Shown: positions 11,841 to 25,084, counted from the stretch's first letter. The stretch is 64,000 nt of DNA from Prunella strophiata (GCA_036583965.1 JAZBQD010000034.1:7142540-7206539), one strand, 5' to 3'. The notes: a model not told the origin generated them from the sequence alone. A program made the numbers and translations.

Positions 11841-14800
11841 CTGTTACAAAGATTACACTGATTTATAGAGGATGTCTTAACTCCTAATCCCAGGGACACA
11901 AGATCACATCGACCATGTATTCTTTCATAAGCAGCAAAATAAAAAAGGTGGTTAATAATATATATGCTTGAGATGGAAAATGAGGGAGAGGGGGCTGGGG
12001 CAGCATTGGCTTTCACCTTAGAAGAATTTAACAGTGCCAATATTTTCATTAGGTTTTTGTGTTTGTCTCATTAGGGAAGTGCAGCTATTTTGTGTTTTGT
12101 ACTGAGAGAAGTAACCAAATGGAGCACGAATGAATTAGGGCTAAATATTGTTTGGTATAAGCTGTTCTGAAGAGCTCAGAGAGGAAATGGCTGGGGGTGG
12201 GGCAGGGAGGAAAGGTCACATGGACCGTGGATGTAAAGCAGGGTGTGGAAACAGCTGGAGCCGAATCACCGTGTCTTGAAATTAAAAGAGAAGATGGTGA
12301 AAACAGTTATTTTCTTTTGACCATCCAGAGGGGAAGACTTCAGGGAGAACAATGGTGCTGCTTTGCAGAGCTCACGTCACCCATGGTGACCTCACCCCAC
12401 ACAAGTTCAAGGACCTCTTCTCCCCCATTAACCATGTGCAGAATAATCACACGCACTCTTTCCTGATCTGTTCATTTTCTCCCAGCTGTTGGTTCCTGCT
12501 CTGATCAGTCTTTTGTCTTCTCATTTGGTAACACCTCTCCAAAGGTCTGCTGGAACTGGAAGAGCTGTTTCTACTTGGAGTCATCCTCTTTCCTTCCTGC
12601 TTCTTATTCTCCACTGTAGTTTGGGTTGCTTCATCAAGTTCATGTTTTCAGCTGCTTCAGCTCTGCCAAGAGAACACAAATCTATTATTTCAGTCTTACC
12701 TTCTCCAGGTTGAAATTTTCTGCCTCCTGTGTCCCTTGTGATTGCATTTCCCAGGTTGCAGAATGTCCTCCTTTCACATTTTCCTCAGTCACTGGTTCTC
12801 AAATTGGTAGGGACAACTCTTATGCCCCTCAGTGAGCAGAAAGGGGTGTTAAGCTTTTTTGGAAGAGTTTGCCAGGAGTTTGAAACAAAAGTTTGTGGAA
12901 GTTTGTATTTAGCTCAACACTTGACTCAACCCTAGAGATGGCATTGTGACTGGCAGTGTTGTTTATGTTTTGCTGCTTGTCATTGGAAAAGAAGCTTCGG
13001 ATTTCATTTCACACAACTTCAAGCCATCTCCTCTGCTTTCCTGGTTGTAGCCAGCTTTGCTGCAGTTTCTCCTGATACAAATACTGTCTTCCTGTGCCAA
13101 AACCTCTGGCCTGTGAGGAATGGAAAATTTATGGACAGCAGGAAATACATGGAACTTCAGTGGCAAAGCAGTTGACAGAAAACCTTTTTGAGTTACAACT
13201 ATTAAAATCCTTGCTATGGTTTCAGTTTTAGTTGAGATTTTTTGGGGTATTTTTTTGTTGATTCACAGATTTGCCTGCCACCTTATGACTGTTACATCAC
13301 ACTAAAGCCTGGTGTGAGAGAAAATTAGAATAATTTCTGAGTGTTGACATTATGCAAAGAATTTATTTTGGAGTGCAGGATACTTGGACAATTGTGTTAT
13401 CTGACCAGAGGAGCCATAAAGCTACCTTGAATGTTTATAAATTTTGGGAATAATTACAATATTTGAAGATGCATTAATAGGGTGACTCTTGAGTAACAGG
13501 AATTCTTAACACTTTAGTTTAATGCCTACAAAAATGTATGGCCCATTCAGGGAGGGTCCTCTGGGTTTTGTCCCCATCTTGTGGCTGTCCAGATGTGGCA
13601 TCTGTAAGTCTTGATCTTTTGAGTGAAGCTGTGCAAGGTCTGCTGTGAGCCAAAGGAGAATTATTTGTGAATGTTCCTGTTTAATTGATACTCTAAGCAT
13701 AAAAAAGGCAATAGAAATAAGCAAGAGAATTAAAAGTCCAGTAAGGAAATCTGAAGGCTGCAAAGTGGCAGCTGAGATTGCAGAATGAACTAGGGGGAAG
13801 TTTTGAAATGGTATGAGCACGAGTGGTAAAGGAACTTTCTGTATAGAAAATCCCCCAAATCCCACAGTCAGAAATATTTCACATCCAAAAGAAGAAACTT
13901 TTAAGGAGGAATCAGGATCCTCTGGTAGATGACATGGAATTTCTTGACAGAAGACCAAGAGGTTGCTATAAAGCATTCAAAGATCTCTTTGCCCCTTGCA
14001 GTTGACAAAAGAAAGTCCTGGAGAGATGCCATTGACTGACATGCTTCTACTATACATAGAGTAACAAAAATAGGAAGGACTTTTACAATTCATGGAAAGA
14101 GTAGGTGAAGCTTTGGGCAAGTCAGATGGTGTCCCTGAAGTCTGAAAGGTAGAAAATGCTGTGAAGTTGCTCATTTATCACAATCCAGGAAAAGGAGCTC
14201 CAGGTGACTGCACCTGGCAAGCTCTGAAATCTGCAGCAGGGAAATGCTCACAATGGTCTCCATGGGGAAAATATGAAAACTGAGTTGGAGTCTGAAGAAG
14301 GAAGCAGAGGGACACATTAGGGGACAACGATGAACCTCACTGCAAGGCTCTGGAGCAGGCCAAAGTCCTGTAACTCAGAGCCTGTACTTGGATGCTGTTC
14401 CCCATTTGCTCCAGGTGAGATGATATCAGTTCAAAAAGCTCAAGGAAAGAAAAGGAGCACCATTTATTGTATTACAGGAGGGAAATGGAAAGTAACCAAG
14501 ATGTGTAAACACCTTGCTTGGTAAACTCTGGACTCCAGGGGCTATGAAACTACATTTTGCAAAAACTTGTCTTCTCTCAGCATTTTCTGTTGATTGGTGA
14601 TTTCGTAATGCCTACAGTGAAATTTTGGAAATATTATATTTGGTTGGATTTGCTGTTTTGTTTGGTTTTAAAAAAATTTTTCTAGCAGAATCAGTTTTGA
14701 GGGAAGGGATCACATTTTAAGAAAACATTTTATTCTCCAGATTCTTACAAAATGAAATCTTACAGAAACAAATCAGAAAATAAGTAATACGAAGAGTTGT

Positions 14801-14929
14801 GTGGACAAACCATTTACCAATGTGATTCCTCCACTTCCAAGCATCTTAATCAGAATAGCACAAACAAGTGAAGGCAGTTGGTATCTTTGGAGGTTGGGGA
14901 TGGGTTAAGAGCTGGGAAGAGGTATAGTC

Positions 14930-15445
14930 AGGATTGTGGAATGATATATGAGAAGAGATTGTAGAGACTTGAAATCTTTAGGGTGAAAGATGAGTGAAAA
15001 AAGATATGATCAAGACTATGAAATTATCAAAGGGAATATGGAATGAATATTCACAATTCCCATTACAAGGAGTAAAAATTTCCCTGTTAAATGGTCAGAT
15101 AGCAGGTTTAACAATAACAAAGGAAGTACTTTTTCACACAATGCATAATTAAATTGTGGAACCCATTGCAACAGGATGTTGTGGAGGTCAGAACTGTAAA
15201 TGAGTTCAAAGAGAGACAAGTTCAAGGAGGATAGAGCTGACAAAGCCTATTAAATATGAGGGCTCAGATACAATCTCTGGGCTTGGAGAGCCCTGAAACT
15301 TTCATTGCTGGAGGTTGGGAGAGTACAGTCGGATACACTTTCCATGTTCCTATTTTCTCCTTTCACACAGCTTGTATTGGCCACTGTCAGAGAGGTACTT
15401 GGCTCAGTGTCTGCCTTTATGGAAGACATTATTGGTCTTAAACTT
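14930..15445 (+). mobile_element. ancient CR1 LINE 3' end, sense orientation
   Basis: This diverged copy matches the 3' untranslated end of older amniote CR1 elements on the + strand. Recognisable pieces in order are 'aaagatatgatcaagactat', 'ggaagtactttttcacacaa', 'aaattgtggaacccattgca', 'caggatgttgtggaggtcag', 'attaaatatgagggctcaga', 'gctggaggttgggagagtac' and 'ttggccactgtcagagaggt'. The last is the well-known 'ggccactgt..gagacaggata' region near the CR1 terminus. It carries indels and no open reading frame. It is older than the three antisense fragments and oriented with EBF1. The outer limits are approximate. Confidence 0.8.
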
Positions 15446-16124
15446 TGGAAGACTTCCATTTGCCTTTGGAATGAGTTTGTTCCAGATCTGAAATATTTTC
15501 TGTCTCCTTGGGATTTTGTTTTTCTCAGGCTGGGGGTGTGACAACCCAAGGTGCTCCAACACTACTCCCCTCCAGAATAATGAGATTGAATAAGAAATGA
15601 GATTTTTAAATGCAACTCTACTGGTTTCTCTGCTTTTGGAGTCTTGTATGTTGGAGAATAGAGGGCTGACTTTGCAGTGGAAGATTTTTCTGGTTTTCCT
15701 AGCGCCATATGAAAACCAGAAATCAACCACCACTAGAAACTAGCATGATGAAATCCTCATAAAAATCACAGGTAAATGAGCCATTATTCTGAGAATTTCA
15801 ATAATGCTAGTCAGGATTAGAAGTAATACTTTGGAGTGGTGTTGGAGACAAATGGGGAGCCAGGGCAGGCTCAAATTACTCTTCCTAAGTCAGCTCATGA
15901 AAACTGTTCTGTGTCAGTGAACTGTTCCTGTGAGCAGATGGGTCCCAAAATGCACAGTGTGCCAGCTGAGATTGAATGGTGGTACACAAATAGATATATG
16001 GATAGGCATGTTGTTATTATTTAATTGTGAAGTAGCTTTAGCTGAAGTCAGATGCTCAATGACATTTTCTATACACAGCAGAAACCAATCCCTGTTCTCA
16101 GACATCCGCACTGTACTTAAGTAG

Positions 16125-16260
16125 CCAAAGATGGGCAACAGCAGGGAAGGGAGAACAGGGAGGCACAACAGGATAAAGTGATTAGCCCAAACTCACACAA
16201 AAGATCAGTGGCAAAGCCAAAAACAAGCCCAGGGTTTCTGGGGCAGAGCTGACAGGATCA
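16125..16260 (-). mobile_element. MIR-like SINE fragment
   Basis: On the + strand the order 'aaagatgggcaacagcaggg', 'ggataaagtgattagcccaa', 'actcacacaaaagatcagtg', 'gcaaagccaaaaacaagccc' and 'agggtttctggggcagagct' follows the reverse complement of the MIR core. That core reads 'gatggggaactgaggc..gtaagtgacttgcccaaggtcacacagctagtaagtggcagagc..gaaCccaggtct'. It is strongly diverged, as expected for a tetrapod-age SINE. Confidence 0.6.
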
Positions 16261-17689
16261 CATGCTGCACAAATCCATTACAGAGAGATGTAGTAGCTTT
16301 GTGGTCTGAGCTGTAAGTTCAATGTTCATCCACTCAAAAAATATAATGTATGGAGAGTTGAGTGTATTTTAAGAGTTGTTCCTTTATCCTCACAGCAACT
16401 GGAAAGGATGGCAGCCTGCCCTGAAATAGTAACTATCAATATATGATGCCTTTTGCAGCTTTCCTTCCTGATCAAATAAATAATTTGTAAGGTTTTGATG
16501 ACAAAAGGATGTATCCTCTGCTCAGCTATCACCTGCCAGCACTACTCTGTGCAATCTGATTTAGAGATTTAAGCATAGAAATCATCCTTTCTGCTGTTTC
16601 CCCTGGAAACAGGGAGCCCAGTGGAGAGGTTAATCATTTGGGTTTGCAATTCAGAGTCGGCAAAATCCAAAATAATTCCCCATCTTCTGAGTTTTAAAAG
16701 ATGCTGCTAGACTTCAAACTTTCAAAGGCAGTGGTGTTGCTTGTTTCCTGATACTATTTAAAAATAAGTAATTTAGACAATGATACACACCCAGAAGGGT
16801 TTACATTAGAATGAAGCTCCCTTTGCTTTGCTGTGGTACAGTCATGCATGGGAGAGAGCAGAAATAACCCACAGCTTCCCCTTGGGTTTGTGGAATATTC
16901 TGTCTAGCAATAGCTGTGCCAGCTCCCCAGTGTAGGGAATACATCCCAGTAAAAGTGAATTCATTGTGGGTGGAGGCTGAGCTGGGAGCTGAGGCATCAC
17001 TGGAGCTCTGGAGGGGAGGAGCCCTGGGCAGTGCTCCTGTCCTGGGGGCTGCTGTCAGCCCTTTGTGGGGTGGGTGGGTACAGCACAGTCCTGTTTGCAG
17101 GGACATGGGATGTGCAGGGTCACTCTGTGCCCACCCCACTCTCTGCAGGGATCTCATCACAAAGGGGCTGCTGTGTGCCAGGGTGAAGTGGGAAGAGGAG
17201 GAGGAAGGAAGCAAGAGAGGAAGCTCAGAAGCTGGGGAGGGAACTGTGAAGTTGTGAGTGGCAGAGGGGAAAATTCATTGGTTTCACAGAGTTAATGGAT
17301 GCAGGGTACTGGAGTATCTTGTCCCCATATGAGCTACAGCTGAAACTCAGATTACAGGGGGTGGTTTGCATGTTCTTCATTGAGAATGATCACCTCCACC
17401 CTGCACACTGTGCAGAGTGTCCTTGGAGCCTAAGGCTAAGAAATCTTCTGTATCTTTCCACTTTCCTACCAGCCTTTTGCAACATCTGCTGTGTGTGATG
17501 TGCAAGGGCGTGAACTGGCAGTATCAAGGCATGAGGATAAGTCACAGCTTTAACTCAACTTCTCTATGCCTTGGCTGTGTGGGATTAGTAAAGCCAATCA
17601 CAAAGTACTGGTGCTGCATGCTACATTTCCTGCTTGAGAGAGGTCTTGAAAAATCTTTAAAACAATGATAAAACCAGAGGGTTAAGAGG

Positions 17690-17718
17690 AAAAAAAAAAA
17701 AAAAAGAAAAAGAAAAAG
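17690..17718. repeat. A-rich tract (A17 then AAAAAG units)
   Basis: Run of A followed by two gaaaaa units. Confidence 0.9.
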
Positions 17719-18675
17719 CCTTTCTCTGATGTCTTGACCATTGGGGTCAAAACCCAGTGGGCTGAACTGGAGACACTATAATTTCCATTATTAGGCTTCT
17801 GAGGGAGCCATGACTATAAACACATTTTCCTGGGCTTTCAGTAGTGTTGAAATATATTGTAATGTTTCCTGCAGGAAAATAGGGGTAATTGCTGTCACTA
17901 TACTCTGGGGGCTAACATTCTCAAAAGATATAACTAGTCACTGCAGAGGGGTTGTACCTGAAATGAATTTGACCCATAATATATTGCAAAAATACTGTAT
18001 GCATCTTGGGATCTCAGCACTCTGCATGCTTTGGAGGTGGGTCAATTAAAAGGCTATAATTTAGGGTCTTCATGAAAGTCTTTGGGAATAGGGAAGCCTG
18101 AATTCCATAATGAAAATCCATAAGGTTATTTTCACTGTGTTGGTGTGTTTGTATCTGTAGTCTGTGTGGAGATAAAAACATATTATCTGATTTGTGTGAG
18201 ATGTGTAAAAGTTAGATAAAAATATGCACATAAATAGTGTGTGCACAGGCATGTGCACACATGGAGAACATCCATGTGCACACAACCCCTGCCCCCCACA
18301 CCTCTGTGTTAATGAGCTTTTCCTCTGGAGAGGACAAGTCGAAAGGAGCCAGTCCTTCCAGCCAAAAAAATCAATTGCTTCTTCATGAATTATTGAGATG
18401 TTTGCCATCAGTTTCTTTACAAAAAAAAAATCCAGTCATTGTTCGATGTTTCCTCCCCCAGCACACCCTTAGCTTTTACTTGTGATGCCATGATATGAAG
18501 ACACAAAATCTCAGATATTAAAAGTTTTCATTCTTTTAATGACACAAATATTGCAGTATTTGGGTATCTTTTTCTTGTCTCCAGTTCTACCTGTATTTGT
18601 GCTCATAGACACTTCTCCCATACAGCAACTGTCATCTTCCTCCCAGCACTTAGCTAAGGAAGGGACCCTGCAAGT

Positions 18676-18695
18676 AAAAAAAAAAAAAAAAAAAA
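18676..18695. repeat. poly-A tract, 20 nt
   Basis: Uninterrupted A run in intronic sequence. Confidence 0.95.
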
Positions 18696-18799
18696 GATTT
18701 CATAGCAGAAATACTAATATTTCCTCTCTGCCAAGTGCAGTATTGATGTACTGGAGCTCAGACACTGAATCAGGGCTCTTACGTGGAACTGTGAGACAC

Positions 18800-19060
18800 C
18801 ACTAAACGAAGACTTTTGCCTCCTGTGTAAATAGAGAGATTAATGACGTTAAGTGAAAGCCAAGCTGCTGAAATGTTACCTTCCTTATGGTGCTTTGAAT
18901 TTCCCTTATTTTTGATAAATGAACCAATCTGGCAATAAAATCCTTGCACAGTAGGTTAATAATGTCATAGCTGCACTGCAAAATAGTTATGTTTGTACTG
19001 TCTCTTTGCAAACAATAATCCTTTGAAGCCTGATGAATCTATTTTCAACCAACTTGTATG
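18800..19060. promoter_or_regulatory. candidate conserved non-coding element
   Basis: Repeat-free AT-rich sequence with 'gattaatgacgttaagtgaa', 'aggttaataatgtcatagct' and 'ttgcaaacaataatcctttg'. Weak support, composition only. Confidence 0.25.
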
Positions 19061-20436
19061 ATCACTGGTACACAGAGCTTCCCTTTTGAAAAAAACAGCT
19101 TAGAAGATATTTAAAGCCCAGGAGACAATAGGCTAAGGAAGAGGGACAGTAGTTTAAAAGGCAGAAATTGGATGAACTCCTCTTTTTCATTTCACTTTTT
19201 TCTCCATGTCTCCTTTAATAGTTTTGTGAGCATTTTAAGAGGGATTTCCTTGCTGCTTTTTCTAGCCACAAACTACTTCCCCATGTGTTTGCTGCAACAT
19301 TCAGTTATCACTTAGAAAAGTAGCTTTTCCCCTCAATCAGTTGTGAAGAGAACTGGAAAAGCAGGGGCTGAGTGTAATCAGAAACTTTGCTTGCTAAATC
19401 AGGTCTGAGCTTGAGCTGTCTTTGGAGGGTGACTTTCTCATGGTGACACTGGTTTTGTTCTTGTGCTCTGAGAGGAGCTCTTATTTGTATTTATATGGAG
19501 TTTATCATATTTCTATATCAACCAGAATATCTGGGAACAGCAAACTAATTTCCCAGCAGGAGTTTTTGTTGCAGTTTTACAAGACACTTCAAATGTGGAC
19601 ACGTGAATATACTGGCTTTGTGTACTTGCTCATGGGGAGGTTTAGGAGGTAAAAAGAAACTGCAGAAGCTGTGAGAACAAGCAAGTTAATTGAGTGCAAT
19701 AGGAAGTGAGCTGTGCAGGCAGCAGCAGATCCTCTGCCTGGAGAGTACTTGTCACTGTTCATATTCAGTGAGGAGCTCTTGGCACTTCCCTCAGTGAACA
19801 GAGGTGTCACAGCAGTCCTCAAAATTCCTGTCACCTGACCCTGCAGAGGTCTAACCCTCCTCGATGCACTGAAACACAGACCTTGCACAGTGGCCACACA
19901 CCCACTTCCCATTTAAGAGAGAAACTCTGATAGCAGGGAGGGGATTGTAGGAAAGAAACAGAGCAGTCGTGCAGCAGGGCAGTGGGGTCCTTTCTTAAAC
20001 ATCCTCCTAGGCCTGGGTATCTCCTTCCCCCATCCTCTCTGCCATCTCCTGAAAGATCAGCTTCCTAAGGACTTGCACGAGTAGAGGTGGAGAGAAGGAG
20101 GAGAAACTGCACCCTGCATTTTAGGTGATTGATAACTGTGTTGGCCCAGTTCAGCACAGAACTCTCACTGCCTCTCTCAGCAGATCACAGACCTCTAAAG
20201 TGGGTCTGGTCACCAACAGAAAGACCAACTTGATTGCAGCAAATAATTCTGTTGTCTCCAGTGCTCATAAATGCATCAGGATGTGAGCAGCAGAGGATTT
20301 GGTGCTCTGAGGAGCATAATGGATTAGCAGAAACTGGGAGAGGAGAGGAATCCTGAAAAACCAAAGTCTCCCATCAAATGGTTAGCAAAAAGCCAATTGT
20401 TCTATTTACAAGAGCTCTCCTGCCTGGAGGAGAGGC

Positions 20437-20456
20437 AAAAAAAAAAAAAAAAAAAA
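20437..20456. repeat. poly-A tract, 20 nt
   Basis: Uninterrupted A run in intronic sequence. Confidence 0.95.
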
Positions 20457-21089
20457 GTATCAAGACAAGCATTTCCTCCCTGTAATGATAAGGAGCTGTT
20501 GCCTGCAGCATTCAGACTACATGGTTTCACAGATGTTTTAAAAAAACCCCAGCCAACAGTCTCTCTCTACCTTAACTAGAGCAGCAGCACAATTGTCTGT
20601 CAGTCTTTGTACAAAGCAGAGTGGAAATATTGCCCTCCTGTTTCTTTAAGTCCCAGGGACTTAGTAAAATTAACACTAAATGTTTTAAAAGAAACCCTAT
20701 CAAAAATCACTGATGATTTCAAGTTATTATTGAGCATGGGTGTCTGGGTAGCTTGGGGCAGTGCACATAAACTTGACAAACAGGGTACTTTAGTGCTGCC
20801 TGCCCAGATCCACATAATAGGGCAATGAAGCTTTTATTCATTCAAAGAAAGGTTGAGTTTGATTGGCAGGTCAGCCTGCCTGAACACCACAGTCTCTTTT
20901 CCCTAACACTTCACTGCTATCAATTACAGTTTTGAATGTGAATTGTTTCTAATGTAAAATAATGCCAACCTCTGCCTCTAACCTCAGGCCAGAAAGCTCT
21001 CCTGTGTTTTTTTTTTTTTAATTCATATTCACTGACTGCCTGAGGAATCTGTTTCTGCTTTGTGTTTTCTCAGTCTCTCACCAAAGTGC

Positions 21090-21480
21090 TGCCATCAGAA
21101 GCCAGATTCATGCACAGCACATTGTTTTCATTGTATTAATGATATCATTGGTGAGCAAAATTAAATAGAGTGATTTATCCCCCGTTCCCCCTTTGGTGCC
21201 ACAGTAGTAATGTTTGTTCTTTTAAACATGCAGGTTCAGAGACATAATTCATAATAAAGTTATAATCCATTACAAGCAAGCATGACTCTGAAATTGCTTG
21301 ATTTTTATCTGGCAGTTGACTTAAATCTGTTTGCAAAACTTGCCAGATTGAAGCGAATGCAGATCTTATTTAAATCAGGTGATTTGGTTCAGCTGCCATC
21401 TGTTGGCCGGTTCATTATTATGATTTTGTGGTTACAGTAGTTACCTGTCTTCATTTATTTCAGTAAAACAGAAATTACAT
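21090..21480. promoter_or_regulatory. candidate conserved non-coding element with E-box cluster
   Basis: A repeat-free block rich in TAAT cores. It carries three E-boxes within 27 nt: CAGGTG (21376-21381), CAGCTG (21390-21395) and CATCTG (21397-21402). E2A-type bHLH factors bind CAGGTG and CAGCTG and are known upstream activators of EBF1. An enhancer role here is inference. Confidence 0.45.
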
Positions 21481-22830
21481 TTAGTAAATACTGGGGTGTT
21501 ATGTAATGTCTCTTTACCCCAGGGAGCTGGGTTTACTTGTATGCATGTGTAACTTCAACACAAAATCTCCTTTCTGTGCTGGATGACCATTTATGCTGCA
21601 AGATGCATTTCCTGTTCTTTGTGACAGACCTCAAAAATGAGTTCCTCTGCTGACTTATAAAAATGCCTCGTGTGTTGCATTGTGGAAACTTAGAAAGGTC
21701 CTTTTAATGGGCTCCCAGAGTGGGAAATTTGGGTTTAGGACCCTCTGAATGGTGGAGTCAGATGTAGGGAGTTCTTTTGTAGACTCAGATGCTGTTGGTT
21801 TTTTTCCTGCTCCTTCATATGATTCATGTTCCCTTACTGAGGACCATTTATCCACTTTAACAAAAGCTTCTATTCCAACTGAATTTCCATTTCACTATTG
21901 TTTATCTGATTTTCACCAGGATTTTCCCTCTCTTGTGTTTGTGGCTTGTCTCCCCTGCTCCATTATGGAGCCCCTGTAGCACTGTGTGCACTCTGCCTCC
22001 AGTGACATCACTTCAGGCTTTCTCCCATCTCATCCATTATTATCTTGATGGGGATATACAGGAGAGACCTACCTTTGCTCTTTCATCTCTCTTGAGACAA
22101 CCACTCTGCAGAATAACCTAGAAACAAGCCATCCCTTCTGGATGTAATTGCTTACAAAAATACAAGTTTCAGGATGAAGCAGTGCTTGTGATAACAGCTT
22201 TTTTTTAATCAAATAAATCCTTACATGGGTTTAGCATATGTTTAATTTTATGGTGTGATATTTTTATGCACAGTTTGTGGTGGGAAAGGATCTCTTAGTT
22301 TAGAAAAATAAGTGGATAAAAATGTTATATATGATACTTTGTATGACATAGCTGGAGACACCTCCTGCTCCTGGAGGTTTTATATTTTCCTTGTGGGCTC
22401 CTTCCTGCTATCTGAGATTTCTCCATTAGCTCCAAGGATAGTGTGGGCTGAGAATGTGAAACAGGAAAATGTGAAGTCTGTTTTTTTTTCCTGTTATCAA
22501 GTTTCACTTGGCCATGGTATATATCACAGTGTCCAGCAGACTGACTGAGGAAATTAGAGACTTCTCACCATATTGAGTATTTCTGTCACGCCATGCATTA
22601 GGTGATTCCAGGTATGATTTCTAGTTTTTCATAGTGTGTTGTTCTTCTATTTTGATTTCAGATGAAAATAAGTGTCAACATTTCAGGCTTCTAATTCTGA
22701 CAAAAAAATCCAAATTTTGACCCATTTGACATTCAGCAAAACTCAGAACATGGCCTGGTAGCCAGTCTTGGTCTAATGGCAATTTTTATAGCCACTTTTC
22801 TTTTTGGGCAGTGGAAGTAAAATGGCACAT

Positions 22831-22915
22831 GGTCTGATTTCTGTGTTACACCAGTTTTAGAGCAGAGTAACTCCACATTTTGCATTTGGAATTCCTGATT
22901 TACAAGTTCAGGCTA
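22831..22915. mobile_element. ancient hairpin repeat (gttacaccagttttac type)
   Basis: The left part 'tgatttctgtgttacaccag', 'agcagagtaactccac' is followed by 'tttggaattcctgatttaca'. This is the arrangement of the amniote palindrome 'ctgatctcagttacaccagtgtaaatc..gagtaactccattgacttcaatggagttactcc..gatttacact'. It is diverged and non-coding. Confidence 0.5.
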
Positions 22916-23529
22916 ACAGACCACTTTCACAGCAAGCACGTTCTGTATTTTCGGTGCAAATAAATGTGTGCTCCTCAGTAACTGCCTTGTGAGGCTCAGA
23001 CCTTTGGAGTCTGAATGCAGCAAGTGTGGAAAGGAAGCTATGAGAGATGCCACCTACTCCAACTCGTCCTCCACTTTCCAAACAAACATGGCACAAACAC
23101 ATTGTAAATAAAGATGACTTCAGACACAGCTCTTTTCATGGGTGAATGAGTTACACTGGGTGTTTTACTGGCAAGAGAAATGTTCCCTGGATTCCACGTT
23201 TGAATACTTGATCTGTTAGCATTGCTGGATTCTTTCGTTGCTGTGTATTGATTTAAAGTCTCTACTGCAAACAAGCCCTCAGCTCGCTGGAAGGCAGCGT
23301 TTGGGGGAGATGCTGCTGCCCAGCAGCAGAGCCTGGGCTTGCTGCAGCCAGGGCTGTGTTCTCCAAGGCTCCAGGACAGTGTTTGAGGACCATCTCACTC
23401 TGCCAGCAGTCCCCAGAAACCATTTCTGGCAGTTTGGCAGTGCCTGTGCTCTCGGGGCTGTAGCAGTGCACTGGCATTGCCCAGCCTGATGGGGAGGATC
23501 ATGTTCACCTTCACTGGAGTATGAAGTGG

Positions 23530-23690
23530 TTAAGGCTGTAATTCAAGAAAGCAATTGAGCATTTAATGTAAATCCATCCTTGTTCTGCACATGCTGAAGC
23601 ATGTGTTAAACTTTGACTTTAATGAGACTTGACCCAGTGTTTGAAGGTCTCTATGTACTTAAGATCAGCTGATATTGTGAGGACTTTTTA
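23530..23690. mobile_element. probable degraded hairpin repeat
   Basis: The pieces 'gtaattcaagaaagcaattg', 'agcatgtgttaaactttgac' and 'tttaatgagacttgaccc' resemble the 'attcagcaaagcacttaagcacgtgcttaactttgacttcaatgggactt' family. The match is diverged and the boundaries are uncertain. Confidence 0.35.
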
Positions 23691-24499
23691 GCTGAACTTC
23701 ATGCACAATGTGGATGTTGTGGTTTAATATCAGATGAAACAAGTCCTAATAAGAAAGTTTTTTGGCAGATCAGTCTTTTGACTTTTTTTTTTTTTTTCAT
23801 GAAATCTGTTGCAATTCATAATGCATCCTCTTTTTTTTTTTTTTTCTTTTGAAAGAACACATGAGGAATTGAGTAATGTAGCTTATAATTTTATGAGGCA
23901 CAACATTTTTTGAACAGTCAGCAGAATCCTTCCTCAGTTGTTTGGAAGCTTAAGGGGTTTAGAAAGTTCTTCCTCAGAGATAAATAAGCTGTCAATTCAT
24001 GATGAAGAAAATCAAACTTGTGCTGTTGATTTTGGCTGTGGTATTTGCAAAAGTATGAGAGAAATTTTTGCAGTCGTAGAGCGCTCCATGTGTTAGCATT
24101 TAGCTTTCCAATGCCACATTGTGCCTCTGATAGCATTTCTAAAAGGTAAACAGAAATGTCAAAATAATGAAAATAAAAGATTAACCATTCCGATTTTTGG
24201 GAATTAGAAATCAAATCTGTATTGCAAATTAATAGAAAGCTAGATCAAGTTTCAAAAGCTGCTTATTGCACCATTGCCTGGATGTTTTTTTTCTCCCTTC
24301 TTCTGAAGGCCTTTTTCAGACTTCACCAGATTTAGATTGTGAAATGTCTAAACAGAGGTTCTAAACAGAAACCTGGGAGGTATAGAAAATATGCCAAGAG
24401 CAAATTAGTTTACTTAGTTCATGACTTTAATACACCCTTGCAATTAGCAGAGTATTTCCTTTGGACTGTGGTCTCAAGGTATGTGTTTCTGTTCATGAT

Positions 24500-24501
<2 letters not shown>

Positions 24502-24538
<37 letters not shown>
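24502..24538. repeat. poly-T tract, 37 nt
   Basis: This is an uninterrupted run of T, the longest homopolymer in the window. It is either length-polymorphic or prone to sequencing and assembly error. Confidence 0.95.
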
Positions 24539-24543
<5 letters not shown>

Positions 24544-25084
24544 GCTGCCTTTAAATAAGAAAAAACAAACTCCACAGTTCTGCCATGGTGGGTGCATATG
24601 TACCAGGAGTCTGATCATGTTTGAATCACAGTTTAATTCACAATTCAGCATCTCCAAATGCATGGGCAGGTGGGAGAAAAAAGGCTGAGTTAGGACCTGG
24701 TTGCAAACAAAGCAGAATTAGGGTGTAAAACCTGCTTGCCAAACCTCTCCTTGGTACACCAGTTTCTCATGGGTGTTTGTCCTGAGCAGTGTGTTGTTTT
24801 CCATGTGTTCTCTTCTGCTAGAGAAAATACATCTTTTTGGCTGAGTAAAATATTGAACTCATGGTGGTAAGCATTGCTGAAAGCACCAATCCCTTTGGAG
24901 CTGCATGTTCCCCTACAGATATCCTAAACCATTCCAGCTCCTGGATGCTTTGTCTCTCTGCCTTCTCTGTATTTCCATCAACTAAATTCACTTTCTTCTC
25001 ACTGCCAAACCTTCTAGAAACAGCTTCAGTTCTACCTGAATCTTCCTGAGCTGCCAGCATGGTCATCTCTTCCCTCCCTGGAAA

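Noticed and set aside
13506..13976. 156-codon minus-strand frame with a hydrophobic stretch
   Set aside because: The single hydrophobic stretch is not enough; no homologous family recognised and no gene context.
16801..17257. Overlapping 137- and 113-codon frames on both strands
   Set aside because: Overlap on opposite strands in a GC-richer patch, with no motif in either.
18010..18060. 'gggatctcagcactctgcatgctttgg' as an old SINE or LINE piece
   Set aside because: Similarity to 'tctcaaagcactttaca'-type repeats is too short to support.
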